Source of the DNA: a virus
Direction: 5' to 3' (one strand)
IMG/VR virus record: IMGVR_UViG_3300048592_000581
Span: 1 to 24,180 of that record
DNA length: 24,180 nt
The notes beneath the pieces are model-generated. The model saw only the letters and a program-made list of their open reading frames with translations. It searched no databases and was not told the origin of the DNA. The stretch's first letter is position 1. Each line of letters starts with the position of its first letter. Made by a program: the position numbers and the translations under genes. This document shows positions 14,424 to 22,653 of this stretch, piece by piece.

Positions 14424-15467
14424 TTAAGCGGAGAAGCGGAGGGTTATGATCTGAGCAGTGTCGAACACGCCCGCGCCGAGCCATGCCCACGCGGTCAGGA
14501 AATGCTCGTAAGACCGTTTGTCAGTCTCCGGCCCCATGATCTCCATACCGCCTTCCTGTGCACGCTGGATTTTCATCCCGGGCGCGACAAGCAGCACGCG
14601 GAAAGCGTCACCTGTAGCGTTAGCCGGCAAGTTAGCATTCCAGCTAAAGATCGGCAGGATGTTATAGCGGAGCGCAGTCGGCGATCCGGCTACGGCTTGC
14701 TGCAAGGTTGACAGAGCGGTAAGCACACGTTCACGAGAACCAGCCGCCATGCTGACATACCCGAGCAGCGGTGCAGTCACCGGCAGGCGGCGAGTATTTT
14801 TCAGACCGTTCAGCAGAGCATACGCGCCCGCGCCGAAAGTCTGAATGTCATTTTGAACCTGAGTATTTCCAGTTGTGGTCTGGTAGGACACAGTGCTTGA
14901 GCTCGCTCCTGTCAACAGAGCATAATGCCTGTTTGCCTGATCAAGATTGTATTCCTCGACAAACTCTTCCACGGCGTCAATCATCGGGCCGAGCTTGCGA
15001 TAACGGATCATCTCTTCAGTCCAGTCGAGTTCTGCGCCGAATTTGTGGATATACCCGACAGCACGTTCAGAAGTGATTTTCTGCGATTTGACTTTAGAGC
15101 CTTCAGGAATGATGCTCCAGATTCGCCCGGAAATAGCCCGAGTGCTGACCTCCCACTGCCCGCGCTCTACGATATTCGAGACGTCCTTAAACGCCTGCAT
15201 CCAGCCCATGTCATAATCGGCACGGTTGGCGAAATCGTCGAATCGCTGGTTTACGAGGTCGGCAAGGTCGCCGGCTCGTGTGGTTGCTGAGATTTTCTCT
15301 TTATACTGCCGGGAAGCAGCGTTTGCATTTGCAGAAATGACTTCCGAAATCATTGCCCGCGCTTGTCGCTGCTCGCCTTCCGTGCCGCCGGAGAAACCAA
15401 AGGCTTTCTGAACTGTATCGAGAAAAGCCGACTTGCTGTTGTGATCGTCTTTAAATAGTTTTACCAT
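14424..15467 (-). CDS. Major capsid protein (probable HK97 fold)
   Basis: A 347-aa protein with GGGAG nine bases before the ATG. After a helical N-terminal region of about 85 residues that may act as scaffold/delta domain, the protein has 'FANRADYDMGWMQAFKDVSN', 'RGQWEVSTRAISGRIWSIIPEG', 'AELDWTEEMIRYRKLGPMIDAVEEFVEEYNLD', and a C-terminal half with beta-type and loop elements ending 'ITLRFSA'. Such a 'spine helix' pattern with a long Glu-rich helix after an 'E-loop' strand is typical of HK97-fold capsid proteins. The context (portal, protease/scaffold, decoration gene, then capsid) supports the call strongly. Confidence 0.85.
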   Translation of the reverse strand: MVKLFKDDHNSKSAFLDTVQKAFGFSGGTEGEQRQARAMISEVISANANAASRQYKEKISATTRAGDLADLVNQRFDDFANRADYDMGWMQAFKDVSNIVERGQWEVSTRAISGRIWSIIPEGSKVKSQKITSERAVGYIHKFGAELDWTEEMIRYRKLGPMIDAVEEFVEEYNLDQANRHYALLTGASSSTVSYQTTTGNTQVQNDIQTFGAGAYALLNGLKNTRRLPVTAPLLGYVSMAAGSRERVLTALSTLQQAVAGSPTALRYNILPIFSWNANLPANATGDAFRVLLVAPGMKIQRAQEGGMEIMGPETDKRSYEHFLTAWAWLGAGVFDTAQIITLRFSA

Positions 15468-15480
15468 TTTCGTTCGCTCC

Positions 15481-15873
15481 CTAGATCAGTTTCAGACTGG
15501 AATCGAAATAGATTCGAGCCGTGGTCTGTCCGTTCGTTTTGGTCTGGATGTAGTAACCGATCAGAGGGTCACCGGTTGCAGGTGTGCTGATGAGTTTCGA
15601 TGTCGAAACGGACCAGTAAACCTTGTCACCGATAGATCCGGTTGCTGCGGTTGTGGCGTCATGCTCAAGCTCGTCGCACTGCGTAAGCAGCGAATAGAGA
15701 TTGTTTGAGCTGCCGGACTCAAGGCGATTATCGTCAGCCTCTGCCACGGTCGCAAAAACGAACCCGCAAATATCCTCGACTTGTTTAAATTGCCCTGCGG
15801 TCACGCCGCCTGTCGGGACGGGAAGATTTATATGGCGTCGTCTGTGCGACTCCACTTGTACTGTCATAGCCAT
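15481..15873 (-). CDS. Capsid decoration protein (DUF2190-like)
   Basis: The start is the ATG at 15873, with GGAGG seven bases upstream; the longer reading frame from 15945 lacks a ribosome binding site. The 130-aa product begins 'MAMTVQVESHRRRHINLPVP', then 'GGVTAGQFKQVEDICGFVFATVAEADD', and ends with 'GDPLIGYYIQTKTNGQTTARIYF'. The pattern 'v.aG......g..G.....a..... G..v...v.G.f.....' followed by a beta strand with 'GdplIG.....' resembles small capsid decoration proteins of the DUF2190 group that are normally encoded next to the capsid gene. An independent promoter may lie in the gap ahead of it. Confidence 0.72.
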   Translation of the reverse strand: MAMTVQVESHRRRHINLPVPTGGVTAGQFKQVEDICGFVFATVAEADDNRLESGSSNNLYSLLTQCDELEHDATTAATGSIGDKVYWSVSTSKLISTPATGDPLIGYYIQTKTNGQTTARIYFDSSLKLI

Positions 15874-16009
15874 AAGACAGCCTCCAATTATGATTTTTTG
15901 GAGCCTGTCCGGCCTCTCTCCATGTCCAGGAGCGATACTGTGCAACCTATAAAAGGTCTTTCAGAAATGCAAGCAAAAAAGAATAGAACGTGACTCGAAG
16001 AAACGCGGC
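15874..16009 (-). promoter_or_regulatory. 136-base gap ahead of capsid genes with a weak promoter-like sequence
   Basis: This is the widest gap inside the structural operon. On the coding strand it holds a T-rich stretch and TTGCTT followed after 17 bases by TTTATA, or TTGCAT followed after 15 bases by TATAGG, both poor matches to a sigma-70 promoter. No perfect hairpin terminator was seen. A dedicated promoter for the highly expressed decoration and capsid genes would fit here, but the match is weak. Confidence 0.25.
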
Positions 16010-16168
16010 TCAGTCCGTCTCCGGCTTTTCGGGCTCTTCCGCGTCGCCTGCCAATCGGACGTTCCCAAGGTCGTGCAAGTTCGGCTTCGGTTGCGGTCGC
16101 TCGAATAGCGGCTTTTTGGTGGTCAGCTCCTGTTCGGGCTGCGCTTGCTCAGTAGTTTTCACTTTCAT
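16010..16168 (-). CDS. 52-aa proline-rich small protein
   Basis: A short reading frame starts with an ATGA overlap at the end of the protease/scaffold gene (ATG at 16168) and stops at 16010. The product is polar and proline-rich: 'MKVKTTEQAQPEQELTTKKP', 'LFERPQPKPNLHDLGNV' and an acidic end 'DAEEPEKPETD'. It has no hydrophobic core and looks disordered. The coupling and the coding-type composition suggest it is real; function is unknown, perhaps a small head-associated peptide. Confidence 0.5.
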   Translation of the reverse strand: MKVKTTEQAQPEQELTTKKPLFERPQPKPNLHDLGNVRLAGDAEEPEKPETD

Positions 16169-17274
16169 TTCGCACCCCCGCCAAAGTCAGGCATCCAGTC
16201 AGCACGACTATCGGTCTTGCCGCTCCCGCCCGCAGGCAGTCGGGGCCCGGTTGACTCGTCAAAATTCACACCGGGGATTTTAGCGCCGGCAGCAACCAGA
16301 GCGTCTGTTTCCGTTTTTGCCCGGTCGAGCACCACGCGCACCGCATCTTCGATCTTCTGACCCTCTTCAAGGTGCAACGTCTGGATCGAGTCAGCCGCCC
16401 GCTTGCGGATAAATTCGGGCATATCCTTCCCGATCTCTGAGATTTTCTCCCGTGCGTCGATAGCGGTCAGCCGTCCGGAGGCCTCTTTATAGGTTTTGCT
16501 CAGATTTTCGTGCTCGCCTTTGAGCCTCTCCAGCTCGGATGCGGGTACAAAGCTCTTCTCAACGTAAGCCCTGATCTCCGCGTCTCCGGTCAGGATCTCC
16601 TCAAGCGGCCATAATTGAGTGGGCTTAATTGTGAGGTCGCGGGAAACGTTTTTGAAGAATTTCAAGACCTCATGAAAATTTGTTGGGTCGATACTGACCC
16701 GCCGATCGTCGGCCATTTTTTGCTCCTCTGCGGCGATTGCCAATAGTTCTGTTGATCCGGGAAAAGCCGGGGCTTTTTGCGTAAGTACAATTCCTGTGAT
16801 TTCTGAAATATCGAGCGCTTGGTCCATTTCTGCGCCGGGCTCAACGATCCACTCACCCTCCATGCTGACAGCGCGAATATCCCGCGCTTCGGGGGCTATA
16901 TGCCCGATAATAACGGATGAAAGAACGCCATTTATATTCCGCAGAGCCGCCGCTACCACCTCGCCGAGCACTTTACGGCCTTCACGCTGTGATGGATCTG
17001 TGTGTCCTCGATCCTCAAATAATTTCAGGCCAGCCTTGACTTTCTCATGGGCTTTAGCTACCGCATCGCGGGCCCATGCGATCGGGCGGGACAGCCCGGA
17101 CGTTAAGCGAGAAGGGTTGGAAACGCCCTCATGAAATAGACGATACGCTTTGAGGATCGGGGCTTTTTCTTTTGCTTTCAGCTCTGCAATTTTTCCCGGG
17201 CCTACGATCTCCCGGATTTCGGCCTCAGTAAGCGCGGCCTCAGCCGCAGAAATTTCAATTCGTATCGTTTCCAT
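16165..17274 (-). CDS. Probable capsid maturation protease fused to scaffold
   Basis: The 369-aa product occupies the protease/scaffold slot between portal and capsid. Its N-terminal 200 residues contain 'LFEDRGHTDPSQREGRKVLGEV', 'SSVIIGHIAPEARDIRAVSMEGEW' and 'ISEITGIVLTQKAPAFPGSTELLA', in which the His of 'GHTD' and the Ser of 'VSMEG' occupy positions reminiscent of the His/Ser pair of phage prohead proteases. The second half is charged and coiled ('SELERLKGEHENLSKTYKEA'), as in scaffolding proteins, and the end is Gly-rich ('DFGGGAK'). The protease call is inference from layout; a pure scaffold is the alternative. The start overlaps the portal gene by 20 bases and follows GAAGAAG. Confidence 0.62.
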   Translation of the reverse strand: METIRIEISAAEAALTEAEIREIVGPGKIAELKAKEKAPILKAYRLFHEGVSNPSRLTSGLSRPIAWARDAVAKAHEKVKAGLKLFEDRGHTDPSQREGRKVLGEVVAAALRNINGVLSSVIIGHIAPEARDIRAVSMEGEWIVEPGAEMDQALDISEITGIVLTQKAPAFPGSTELLAIAAEEQKMADDRRVSIDPTNFHEVLKFFKNVSRDLTIKPTQLWPLEEILTGDAEIRAYVEKSFVPASELERLKGEHENLSKTYKEASGRLTAIDAREKISEIGKDMPEFIRKRAADSIQTLHLEEGQKIEDAVRVVLDRAKTETDALVAAGAKIPGVNFDESTGPRLPAGGSGKTDSRADWMPDFGGGAK

Positions 17275-18577
17275 CTTCTTCTTGCTCCTGCGGTTCTTCC
17301 TGCGGCCTGTTCATCATGGCGTCAACTTGCGCTTGAATCTGCGCTTTACGCTCTGCTTCCTGCGCTTCAAGCTCTTTACTCATGCGCGGATCCCATCCGG
17401 GGATGCGATCTTGCACCATTGATTTCGGAATCATACCGCCATCATAGAGAGGCAGCCATACTTCCACAAGTTCCTTGAGCTGATGACTCGTATTCTGCGC
17501 AAGCTGCACGTCCACACGGGATATATCAAGCGTCGGGTCCACCATCGCCATCGATTTCTCAAGAATTTCGTATATTGCGGCAACCCATAAATCGCGGGTT
17601 GCGTTTTGAACCGCCTTCGCCTCCCGCAACTCTTCAGCCGTTGACCGGTTGGACATTTCCGATGCGTAGCCAAGAAGATGAATTCCAATCCCTGTATAAC
17701 CTGAGATAGCCCGAGACAGTGCTGTAATTTCGCGCTCGATCGACTGCTGACCATTGCCAGTGGGCTCCGGGAAATACGCTTTTGCCGCCGCTGCAATTTC
17801 TTCACCCGGTTCAATCCCTCCCGCTGCTTGTTTTGCGGTGAGCCATTCTATGATTTGCGCTGCGGTGTCCGCGTCGCTCGCTTCAAAGTGCCGCCCGAGT
17901 GTGCCCCAAAGGCTGTTCATTGCTCGCCAATCAGCAAAGGCAATTTCGATTGAAGCGCAGGACGTAAGAACCGGTGCGATCGGCGGAGTGGGGTATTCAG
18001 CAAGAGCCTCATGTGTCCCCGCGCTGCCAATATCTTCGAGCGAGACGTAAATAAAACCGTTCTTGTCAAGCAGCGGCACCGCGCTCTGTGCGCCCCGGAC
18101 AAAAAATTCGATACGCTCGATTTCGGTAAAATTATCTTTGTTCAAATAGATCCGGTACCGCCAATCGTGCCACCGCAGATATTGAAGCTTTACAGTATCT
18201 GCGCCCTTATACCGGTGTTTCTTCGGAACGAGCAACACTTGGCCCTCAAGCTCACCGCCCCGGACGATCTTTGTCAGAAACGGCCCGTCAAGCGTGTTGA
18301 CTTTCAAAAAAGTATCAATGAAATCTTGCTCTTTTTTACGATCAGCTCTGATGCTTGCGCCATTCCCGCAAAGCGTTCCGACCTGATGGGCGAGAATGGT
18401 CCGCAAGATCAATCCGCCAAACTGCTCCTGCATTTTGAACATCCGCCATGCGGTGTCGACCTGCCCTTGAAAGTTCGTGTATTGATTGCCTCGATTGCTT
18501 ATGCGACGGAACCCTTCCGGCCCGGTGCGGATGTCCTGAGTAGCGGCGATAACCTGTTTTCTCGCTCTACCCGCCAC
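17255..18577 (-). CDS. Portal protein
   Basis: A 440-aa protein with 'FRRISNRGNQYTNFQGQVDTAWRMF' near the N-terminus in pieces, 'VRGGELEGQVLLVPKKHRYKG' around 105-125, and the long helix region 'REITALSRAISGYTGIGIHLLGYASEMSNRSTAEELREA' around 290-325, which corresponds to the 'g.p...lg...n.snrs.aee' element common to portals of the SPP1/HK97 and related groups. The C-terminus is charged and Gln/Glu-rich. It follows the terminase directly with an 11-base overlap (GTG start). It would form the dodecameric channel for DNA packaging and the attachment for the head-tail connector. Confidence 0.9.
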   Translation of the reverse strand: MAGRARKQVIAATQDIRTGPEGFRRISNRGNQYTNFQGQVDTAWRMFKMQEQFGGLILRTILAHQVGTLCGNGASIRADRKKEQDFIDTFLKVNTLDGPFLTKIVRGGELEGQVLLVPKKHRYKGADTVKLQYLRWHDWRYRIYLNKDNFTEIERIEFFVRGAQSAVPLLDKNGFIYVSLEDIGSAGTHEALAEYPTPPIAPVLTSCASIEIAFADWRAMNSLWGTLGRHFEASDADTAAQIIEWLTAKQAAGGIEPGEEIAAAAKAYFPEPTGNGQQSIEREITALSRAISGYTGIGIHLLGYASEMSNRSTAEELREAKAVQNATRDLWVAAIYEILEKSMAMVDPTLDISRVDVQLAQNTSHQLKELVEVWLPLYDGGMIPKSMVQDRIPGWDPRMSKELEAQEAERKAQIQAQVDAMMNRPQEEPQEQEEDGNDTN

Positions 18578-19862
18578 GCTTACCCACCGTTGCCACCGCT
18601 CGTTTATTCGCGGTTACTCGTTTTGCAAAATATCTCAGGGCGTCCATGCAGTGGTCGTTTTCTTTGACCGGCTTCTCGTCGCGGTCGTCCCCGTGCTTTT
18701 CTGCCGGGTAGCGGTAGCCCATAGCCTCGTTTCGGGTATGCTGACAGGTCGCAAATATGCGTAACTTCGTGCCTCTTTTAGCTCCGATCAAGTCGCGCAC
18801 CGATTGCACCCCTGACTTGATGTCCTTGTCTGCCGCGAGTGTCCGAAGGCCCTGCTGAGCCATAGTTGCCCGGTCGCCCGCATCATGGTCCGCCACGATC
18901 CACTCCAGAGCCAGGCTACCGGAGAGGTACTCAGGTTTTCGTTTCTTGAGTGCCTGGCAATTTTCAAGAGCGGTCCTCCCAACAGATCGATATTCGTCGA
19001 TCAAATAATACGTCTCATTGGCCCGGTCAAGCGCAAAAAGTAAAAATACAAAAGGGTTCGTAAACCCAAAGTCGGCCGCCGCGAACAGATCCCATCCGGT
19101 GACAGGGAAGGGCTCAACGACGGCCTGCTCAAAATCAGGATATACGAGCCCCTCAGATCCTACCCATAGCCCTTTGACCAACCGATCATAGGCAACTCCG
19201 GTCAACGACTCAAGAACCTGACGGCCTCTGTCAGATAGCCGATCGTTGTCAGTCGGGAGCCACGGACCCCGCCGAAACAGAGATTTTGCGTGCTTGACCT
19301 GCTCGCCTGATTCCGGGTCTTCATGCTGCAAAAAATAGCGGTGGATCCAGTGGTATTGATTGGCCGGGTTGCAATCGACTACGATTTTCGGGTCAAGCCG
19401 GCCAGCCGCATCGTCAACCGCCCTCGTTTTTACTGCCTGGTACGTGGCGTAAGGAACCTGTGTGGCCTCGTTGATAAAGACCGTCGAGAATTGCGTGCCC
19501 ATGATTTTCTCGATTCGCTCCGGTTGGTCGAGGGCAAGGCCCCATATTTCAGAGCCGCCGATTTCGAGCAGCAGGGGTTTGCGGCTGTGCTTGATTCGCA
19601 CTCCGGGGCAGTATTCCCGAATTGCGGGCAGGAGTGTTTGGGACCAGAGCGAATAGGCAAGATGGTTTTCCCGCAGGCGTGTCACCAGGTGTTTAGAACC
19701 CGGTGCTTGAATCGCTCGCTGAATAATAGCCACGACATTGACCCAAGTCTTGCCGGAGCGGGCAGCGCCGTCATGACATATTTCAAAGATCGACGGGTCG
19801 CGCCATTCGCCGCGCAGGGCGTCTTTCTGTTTTGCGTTCAGGTGCGGGGTACTGATTTCTAT
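18567..19862 (-). CDS. Terminase large subunit, with no canonical start codon ahead of Walker A
   Basis: TerL is the packaging ATPase and nuclease. The ATPase shows the Walker A-like 'DGAARSGKT' (31-39), Walker B 'STVFINEA' (about 126-133) and the 'DCNPAN' coupling motif. The C-terminal nuclease shows 'AAADFGFTNP', 'WIVADHDAGD' and 'DHCMDALRYF', giving the acidic residues. The first canonical start (GTG at 19733) lies after the Walker A motif and would remove it. Upstream, the same frame stays open to 19880, but contains no ATG, GTG or TTG. The best fit is an ATA codon at 19860-19862, preceded by AAAAGGA; ATC at 19854-19856 or CTG at 19839-19841 are alternatives. From ATA the length is 431 aa, normal for the family. 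Confidence 0.88.
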   Translation of the reverse strand: MEISTPHLNAKQKDALRGEWRDPSIFEICHDGAARSGKTWVNVVAIIQRAIQAPGSKHLVTRLRENHLAYSLWSQTLLPAIREYCPGVRIKHSRKPLLLEIGGSEIWGLALDQPERIEKIMGTQFSTVFINEATQVPYATYQAVKTRAVDDAAGRLDPKIVVDCNPANQYHWIHRYFLQHEDPESGEQVKHAKSLFRRGPWLPTDNDRLSDRGRQVLESLTGVAYDRLVKGLWVGSEGLVYPDFEQAVVEPFPVTGWDLFAAADFGFTNPFVFLLFALDRANETYYLIDEYRSVGRTALENCQALKKRKPEYLSGSLALEWIVADHDAGDRATMAQQGLRTLAADKDIKSGVQSVRDLIGAKRGTKLRIFATCQHTRNEAMGYRYPAEKHGDDRDEKPVKENDHCMDALRYFAKRVTANKRAVATVGKRGG

Positions 19863-19873
19863 AGATCCTTTTC

Positions 19874-20266
19874 TTACGAGTCCTTAACCATCCCCGGAAT
19901 CAGGAACATGGTAGGCTCATCAGATGTCGTCTCGACTCGCTGAGTGGGCCGGCCAAGAAGCCGATCATAGAAACGGTGCAGCTCTGAGAGGTCGCCGCTC
20001 TTGATGCCCTTGATTATCGCGCTGGCCATCATAACCTTGACTGCCGGTTGTCCGGGTGACTGCATGTAACTCTGTAGAGCGGGCAAATCGAGCGACTTGA
20101 TTTCTTCCCACGTTTCCGCAATCTCCCGTCGCGAGGCCTCACGAGCTTTTCTTTCGATTTCGCTCAGCGGATTTCTGCCGGGGCCCGGGACCATAACACG
20201 AGTTCCGCCATTGCCCGCAACCGATGCAGGACGCTGCTTTTTCTTAACGACTTTCTCTTTTTTCAT
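19874..20266 (-). CDS. Probable terminase small subunit
   Basis: The 130-aa product starts at the ATG at 20266, which overlaps the stop of the methyltransferase gene (ATGA) and follows AAGGAG. The longer frame to 20326 would overlap the upstream gene by 64 bases. The N-terminus is Lys-rich ('MKKEKVVKKKQRPAS'), then 'GPGRNPLSEIERKAREASR', helical segments, and 'HRFYDRLLGRPTQRVETTSDE', which resembles small terminase-type proteins with a 'drllGkp.q' C-terminal element. Position right before TerL supports the call. It would recognise the phage pac or cos site. Confidence 0.75.
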   Translation of the reverse strand: MKKEKVVKKKQRPASVAGNGGTRVMVPGPGRNPLSEIERKAREASRREIAETWEEIKSLDLPALQSYMQSPGQPAVKVMMASAIIKGIKSGDLSELHRFYDRLLGRPTQRVETTSDEPTMFLIPGMVKDS

Positions 20267-21576
20267 TGCGGGAACTCCTTTCCGGTCTGTGCGTGCTTCG
20301 CACGTTTTCCGGTGAATTGCTGCCACCGTTTTATTATAACGTCACAGTAAGCAGGGCTTATCTCAATGGCACGCGCTTTCCGACCTGTCTGTTCAGCGGC
20401 GATAATACAAGTGCCCGAGCCCGCGAATGGATCGAGCACAATATCGCCGGCCTCAGAGCTGTTCAAAAACGCGTTCTCGTAGAGCGCCACGGGTTTCATG
20501 GTCGGGTGCTCTGGCGACGCCTGCGGCTTGTTGACCGGCCACACAGAAGTCTGGAAGGCCCCTGCTCGGATGCGCTTGTGTGTCTTGACCCAGGTGAACA
20601 AGATCGGTTCGTGCTGGTAGTCATAGTCGAGGCGGCCCATTGAGAACGTCGGTGATGACTTAACCCAGATAAGAACGTGCCGCACCGGAAGACCGGCGTC
20701 CCGCATCATCATCGTCATCATCATTCCGAGTTCGCCGCCTTGCGGGGCCGTCAGGTAAACCGCGCAATCGTTTGCCATCCCAATCTCCCGAGCATTTATA
20801 AACGCGGCCCGCAGGATAAGTTCCAGATCCTCAGGAGCCAGATCATCGGACTCTATATCGGTTAAATTCCGTCCAGAAGGCTGGACGGAATTTAGCATCC
20901 TGTTCTTCGCGCCTACAGAAACTCCGTAGGGCGGATCGGTAAAAACGCATGTAGCCCGCTCCCCGCCCATCAGAGTCTCGAAACTCTCTGGCTTTGTCGA
21001 ATCGCCGCACAAAAGGCGGTGCTCGCCTAAAAGCCACACGTCGCCCGGTTTGGTGACCGGCTTTTTCGGAGGTTCCGGAACGCTTTCTTCAACTACATCT
21101 ACGTTCTCACCCGCCGCGCTGCTATGGGCGGGCGGCGAGCCTGCGCCAATCTCCCCTAAATCGAAAGTCGGAATATCGATCTCAAGTCGAAAATCCGCGA
21201 GGGGGATCTTCATATCCTCAAGATAGTTTAACAGGTTACCGGGCTGAATATCGGCGTATTGCGACATGAACACGACCGACAGCCGCACAGCCTCTTTCTT
21301 ACTTTTCGCGTTCACCCAGACAGCGGGTAATTCGTCAGGAACCGGGTGCCCCTCAGCTTTCAACTCGCGCAATACGTCTTCGCGGTGGCATCCGTCAAGC
21401 AGCCAATCCGTTTTCCCATCGTTCCATACATGAAATGGCGACGCGAAACCGTTTTTCAGAAGCGACCGTTTCAATTTCTGCCGTTGTTCCGGGCTCTGCG
21501 CTTTTAGATCGCGGGGCTGGAGCCATCTACATTGCGTCCAGTCAATCAAGCCCTGTTTTAATATCCGGGTATCCAC
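20263..21576 (-). CDS. ParB-like domain fused to DNA methyltransferase (DPPY type)
   Basis: The 437-aa protein has two parts. Residues about 10-105 form a ParB-like nuclease-type domain with 'LLKNGFASPFHVW' and 'LLDGCHREDVLREL' (the 'DGxHR' box at 61-65). Residues about 175-430 form a DNA methyltransferase with 'GDVWLLGEHRLLCGDST' (178-194), motif IV 'TDPPYG' (213-218), 'HPTMKP' (357-362) and motif I 'DPFAGSG' (382-388). The order IV before I is the beta-type, common in N6-adenine or N4-cytosine methyltransferases. Such fusions are found in phages near terminase genes and may mask the phage DNA from restriction. A Met-rich run 'MMMTMMM' lies at 285-291. The GTG start overlaps the stop of the preceding gene (TAGTG). 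Confidence 0.9.
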   Translation of the reverse strand: MDTRILKQGLIDWTQCRWLQPRDLKAQSPEQRQKLKRSLLKNGFASPFHVWNDGKTDWLLDGCHREDVLRELKAEGHPVPDELPAVWVNAKSKKEAVRLSVVFMSQYADIQPGNLLNYLEDMKIPLADFRLEIDIPTFDLGEIGAGSPPAHSSAAGENVDVVEESVPEPPKKPVTKPGDVWLLGEHRLLCGDSTKPESFETLMGGERATCVFTDPPYGVSVGAKNRMLNSVQPSGRNLTDIESDDLAPEDLELILRAAFINAREIGMANDCAVYLTAPQGGELGMMMTMMMRDAGLPVRHVLIWVKSSPTFSMGRLDYDYQHEPILFTWVKTHKRIRAGAFQTSVWPVNKPQASPEHPTMKPVALYENAFLNSSEAGDIVLDPFAGSGTCIIAAEQTGRKARAIEISPAYCDVIIKRWQQFTGKRAKHAQTGKEFPQ

Positions 21577-22154
21577 TATTCCACCAACCGCATCCCTGAA
21601 ACATACACTCCGAGGCCGTCATTCTCGCCTACCAGAGCTAAGCCAAGTTTATCGAGCACTTCGGCATTTGTCCAGTCATGTTTATGCGCTTCGTGCGGGT
21701 TGGCCGCCTCAAAATCGGGGTTCTGATGGTAGTGCTTACCGCCTCCCGACTCGTTCGGGATTGAGGCAATGACTGTCTTATACTCCCGCCGTAAATTACC
21801 GATCAAACGAATTGCTTGCTCCTGCTCTAAATGTTCGAGAACATCGATAAAAAGAAAAGCGTCTGCAAATATATACTGCTTCTCAATATCCGCACACGTT
21901 TTGATCTCATAAGTCCCGCCGCAATCATTGAGGTATTCAATATGCACGTCCACACCGATCAAGAACAGATCCGGGCGAACAGTGCGAATCAGACGGCCAA
22001 AAGTCCCGCGCCCGCAACCCATATCGGCCACGTGGGATCTGTGGGGTATCTCCATGATAAGCGGGCGGATCAGAGGCCATGATTTGTCGGGCCTGCTGCG
22101 CCCTCCCTGTAGCGTAAGGGCCTGCTCTATTATTTTTCGTTCGGTCTCAGTCAT
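21576..22154 (-). CDS. Class I SAM-dependent methyltransferase
   Basis: A 192-aa protein with motif I 'VADMGCGRGTFG' (about 42-53), a second 'LIGVDVHIEYLND' strand ending in acid, 'DAFLFIDVLEHLEQEQ' and 'ASIPNESGGGKHYHQN'. The 'D/EVLEH' element is typical for class I methyltransferases with small-molecule or glycan substrates. It is coupled to the genes on each side, ATGA upstream and TAGTG downstream. Substrate is unknown; it might methylate DNA bases, cap-like structures or sugars. Confidence 0.83.
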   Translation of the reverse strand: MTETERKIIEQALTLQGGRSRPDKSWPLIRPLIMEIPHRSHVADMGCGRGTFGRLIRTVRPDLFLIGVDVHIEYLNDCGGTYEIKTCADIEKQYIFADAFLFIDVLEHLEQEQAIRLIGNLRREYKTVIASIPNESGGGKHYHQNPDFEAANPHEAHKHDWTNAEVLDKLGLALVGENDGLGVYVSGMRLVE

Positions 22155-22357
22155 TCTCTTTTCTTCCCGTCCAGTTCCACAGCAAATTCATTTACCCACT
22201 CGGTAGCCTCTCCGACAAGGCCTCGATCTTCAAGCATAGTCGCCACAGCCGCCGCATACCGAACCACTCGTTTCAGCCCTTCCGGCTCAAGCAGCATGAG
22301 CGAGAAAGCCGCGACGTTCTGCTGAAAAAGCTGTTCTTTAGTCCTTTCTTTATTCAT
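22151..22357 (-). CDS. 68-aa protein of unknown function
   Basis: The start is the ATG at 22357, overlapping the stop of the VRR-NUC gene (ATGA), with GGAGGG upstream; the longer frame to 22384 has no such signal. The protein is helical: 'NKERTKEQLFQQNVAAFSLM', then 'LKRVVRYAAAVATMLEDRGL' and 'ATEWVNEFAVEL', with a basic end. No family recognised. It could be a small regulator or an accessory to the nuclease next door. Confidence 0.65.
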   Translation of the reverse strand: MNKERTKEQLFQQNVAAFSLMLLEPEGLKRVVRYAAAVATMLEDRGLVGEATEWVNEFAVELDGKKRE

Positions 22358-22653
22358 TCCAATCCCTCCACCAATCCGCGCCAATCGTTATCCACCCGGA
22401 CAATCAAATAAGATCCGGCGAGCCCGCGCTGCTCGAATTCCGCCGCCATGCGCTCCTGTGATTTGGTAACCCGGCCTTCTGCTGTTTTCAACTCAAAACC
22501 GAAAAACCGCCCGCCGGGTGAGCAGGCGATTATGTCCGGCGTACCCGGTATATACCGCGATCCGGGGGCTACGTTTGAGTTCTGCGGAAACGATAGCCAT
22601 CCCCGCTCGATAAGAAGCGCGTGAAAGACTTTCAGGAATTTAGTTTCGTTCAT
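22354..22653 (-). CDS. VRR-NUC domain nuclease
   Basis: The 99-aa product carries a PD-(D/E)xK-type motif set: 'RYIPGTPDIIACSPGGRFFG', 'FELKTAEGRVTKSQ' and 'GSYLIVRVDN'. The 'GxPDii......g...gfElK...g..s..Q' pattern is diagnostic for the VRR-NUC (virus-type replication-repair nuclease) domain; Asp41 and the ExK of 'ELK' are the probable catalytic residues. Stand-alone phage VRR-NUC proteins are common and are thought to process branched or replication intermediates. It is coupled by ATGA overlap to both neighbours. Confidence 0.9.
   Translation of the reverse strand: MNETKFLKVFHALLIERGWLSFPQNSNVAPGSRYIPGTPDIIACSPGGRFFGFELKTAEGRVTKSQERMAAEFEQRGLAGSYLIVRVDNDWRGLVEGLE

Noticed and set aside
13981-14490. 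Longer start of the head-tail connector at 14490
   Set aside because: It would overlap the capsid gene by 67 bases; the ATG at 14415 just after the capsid stop is more natural.
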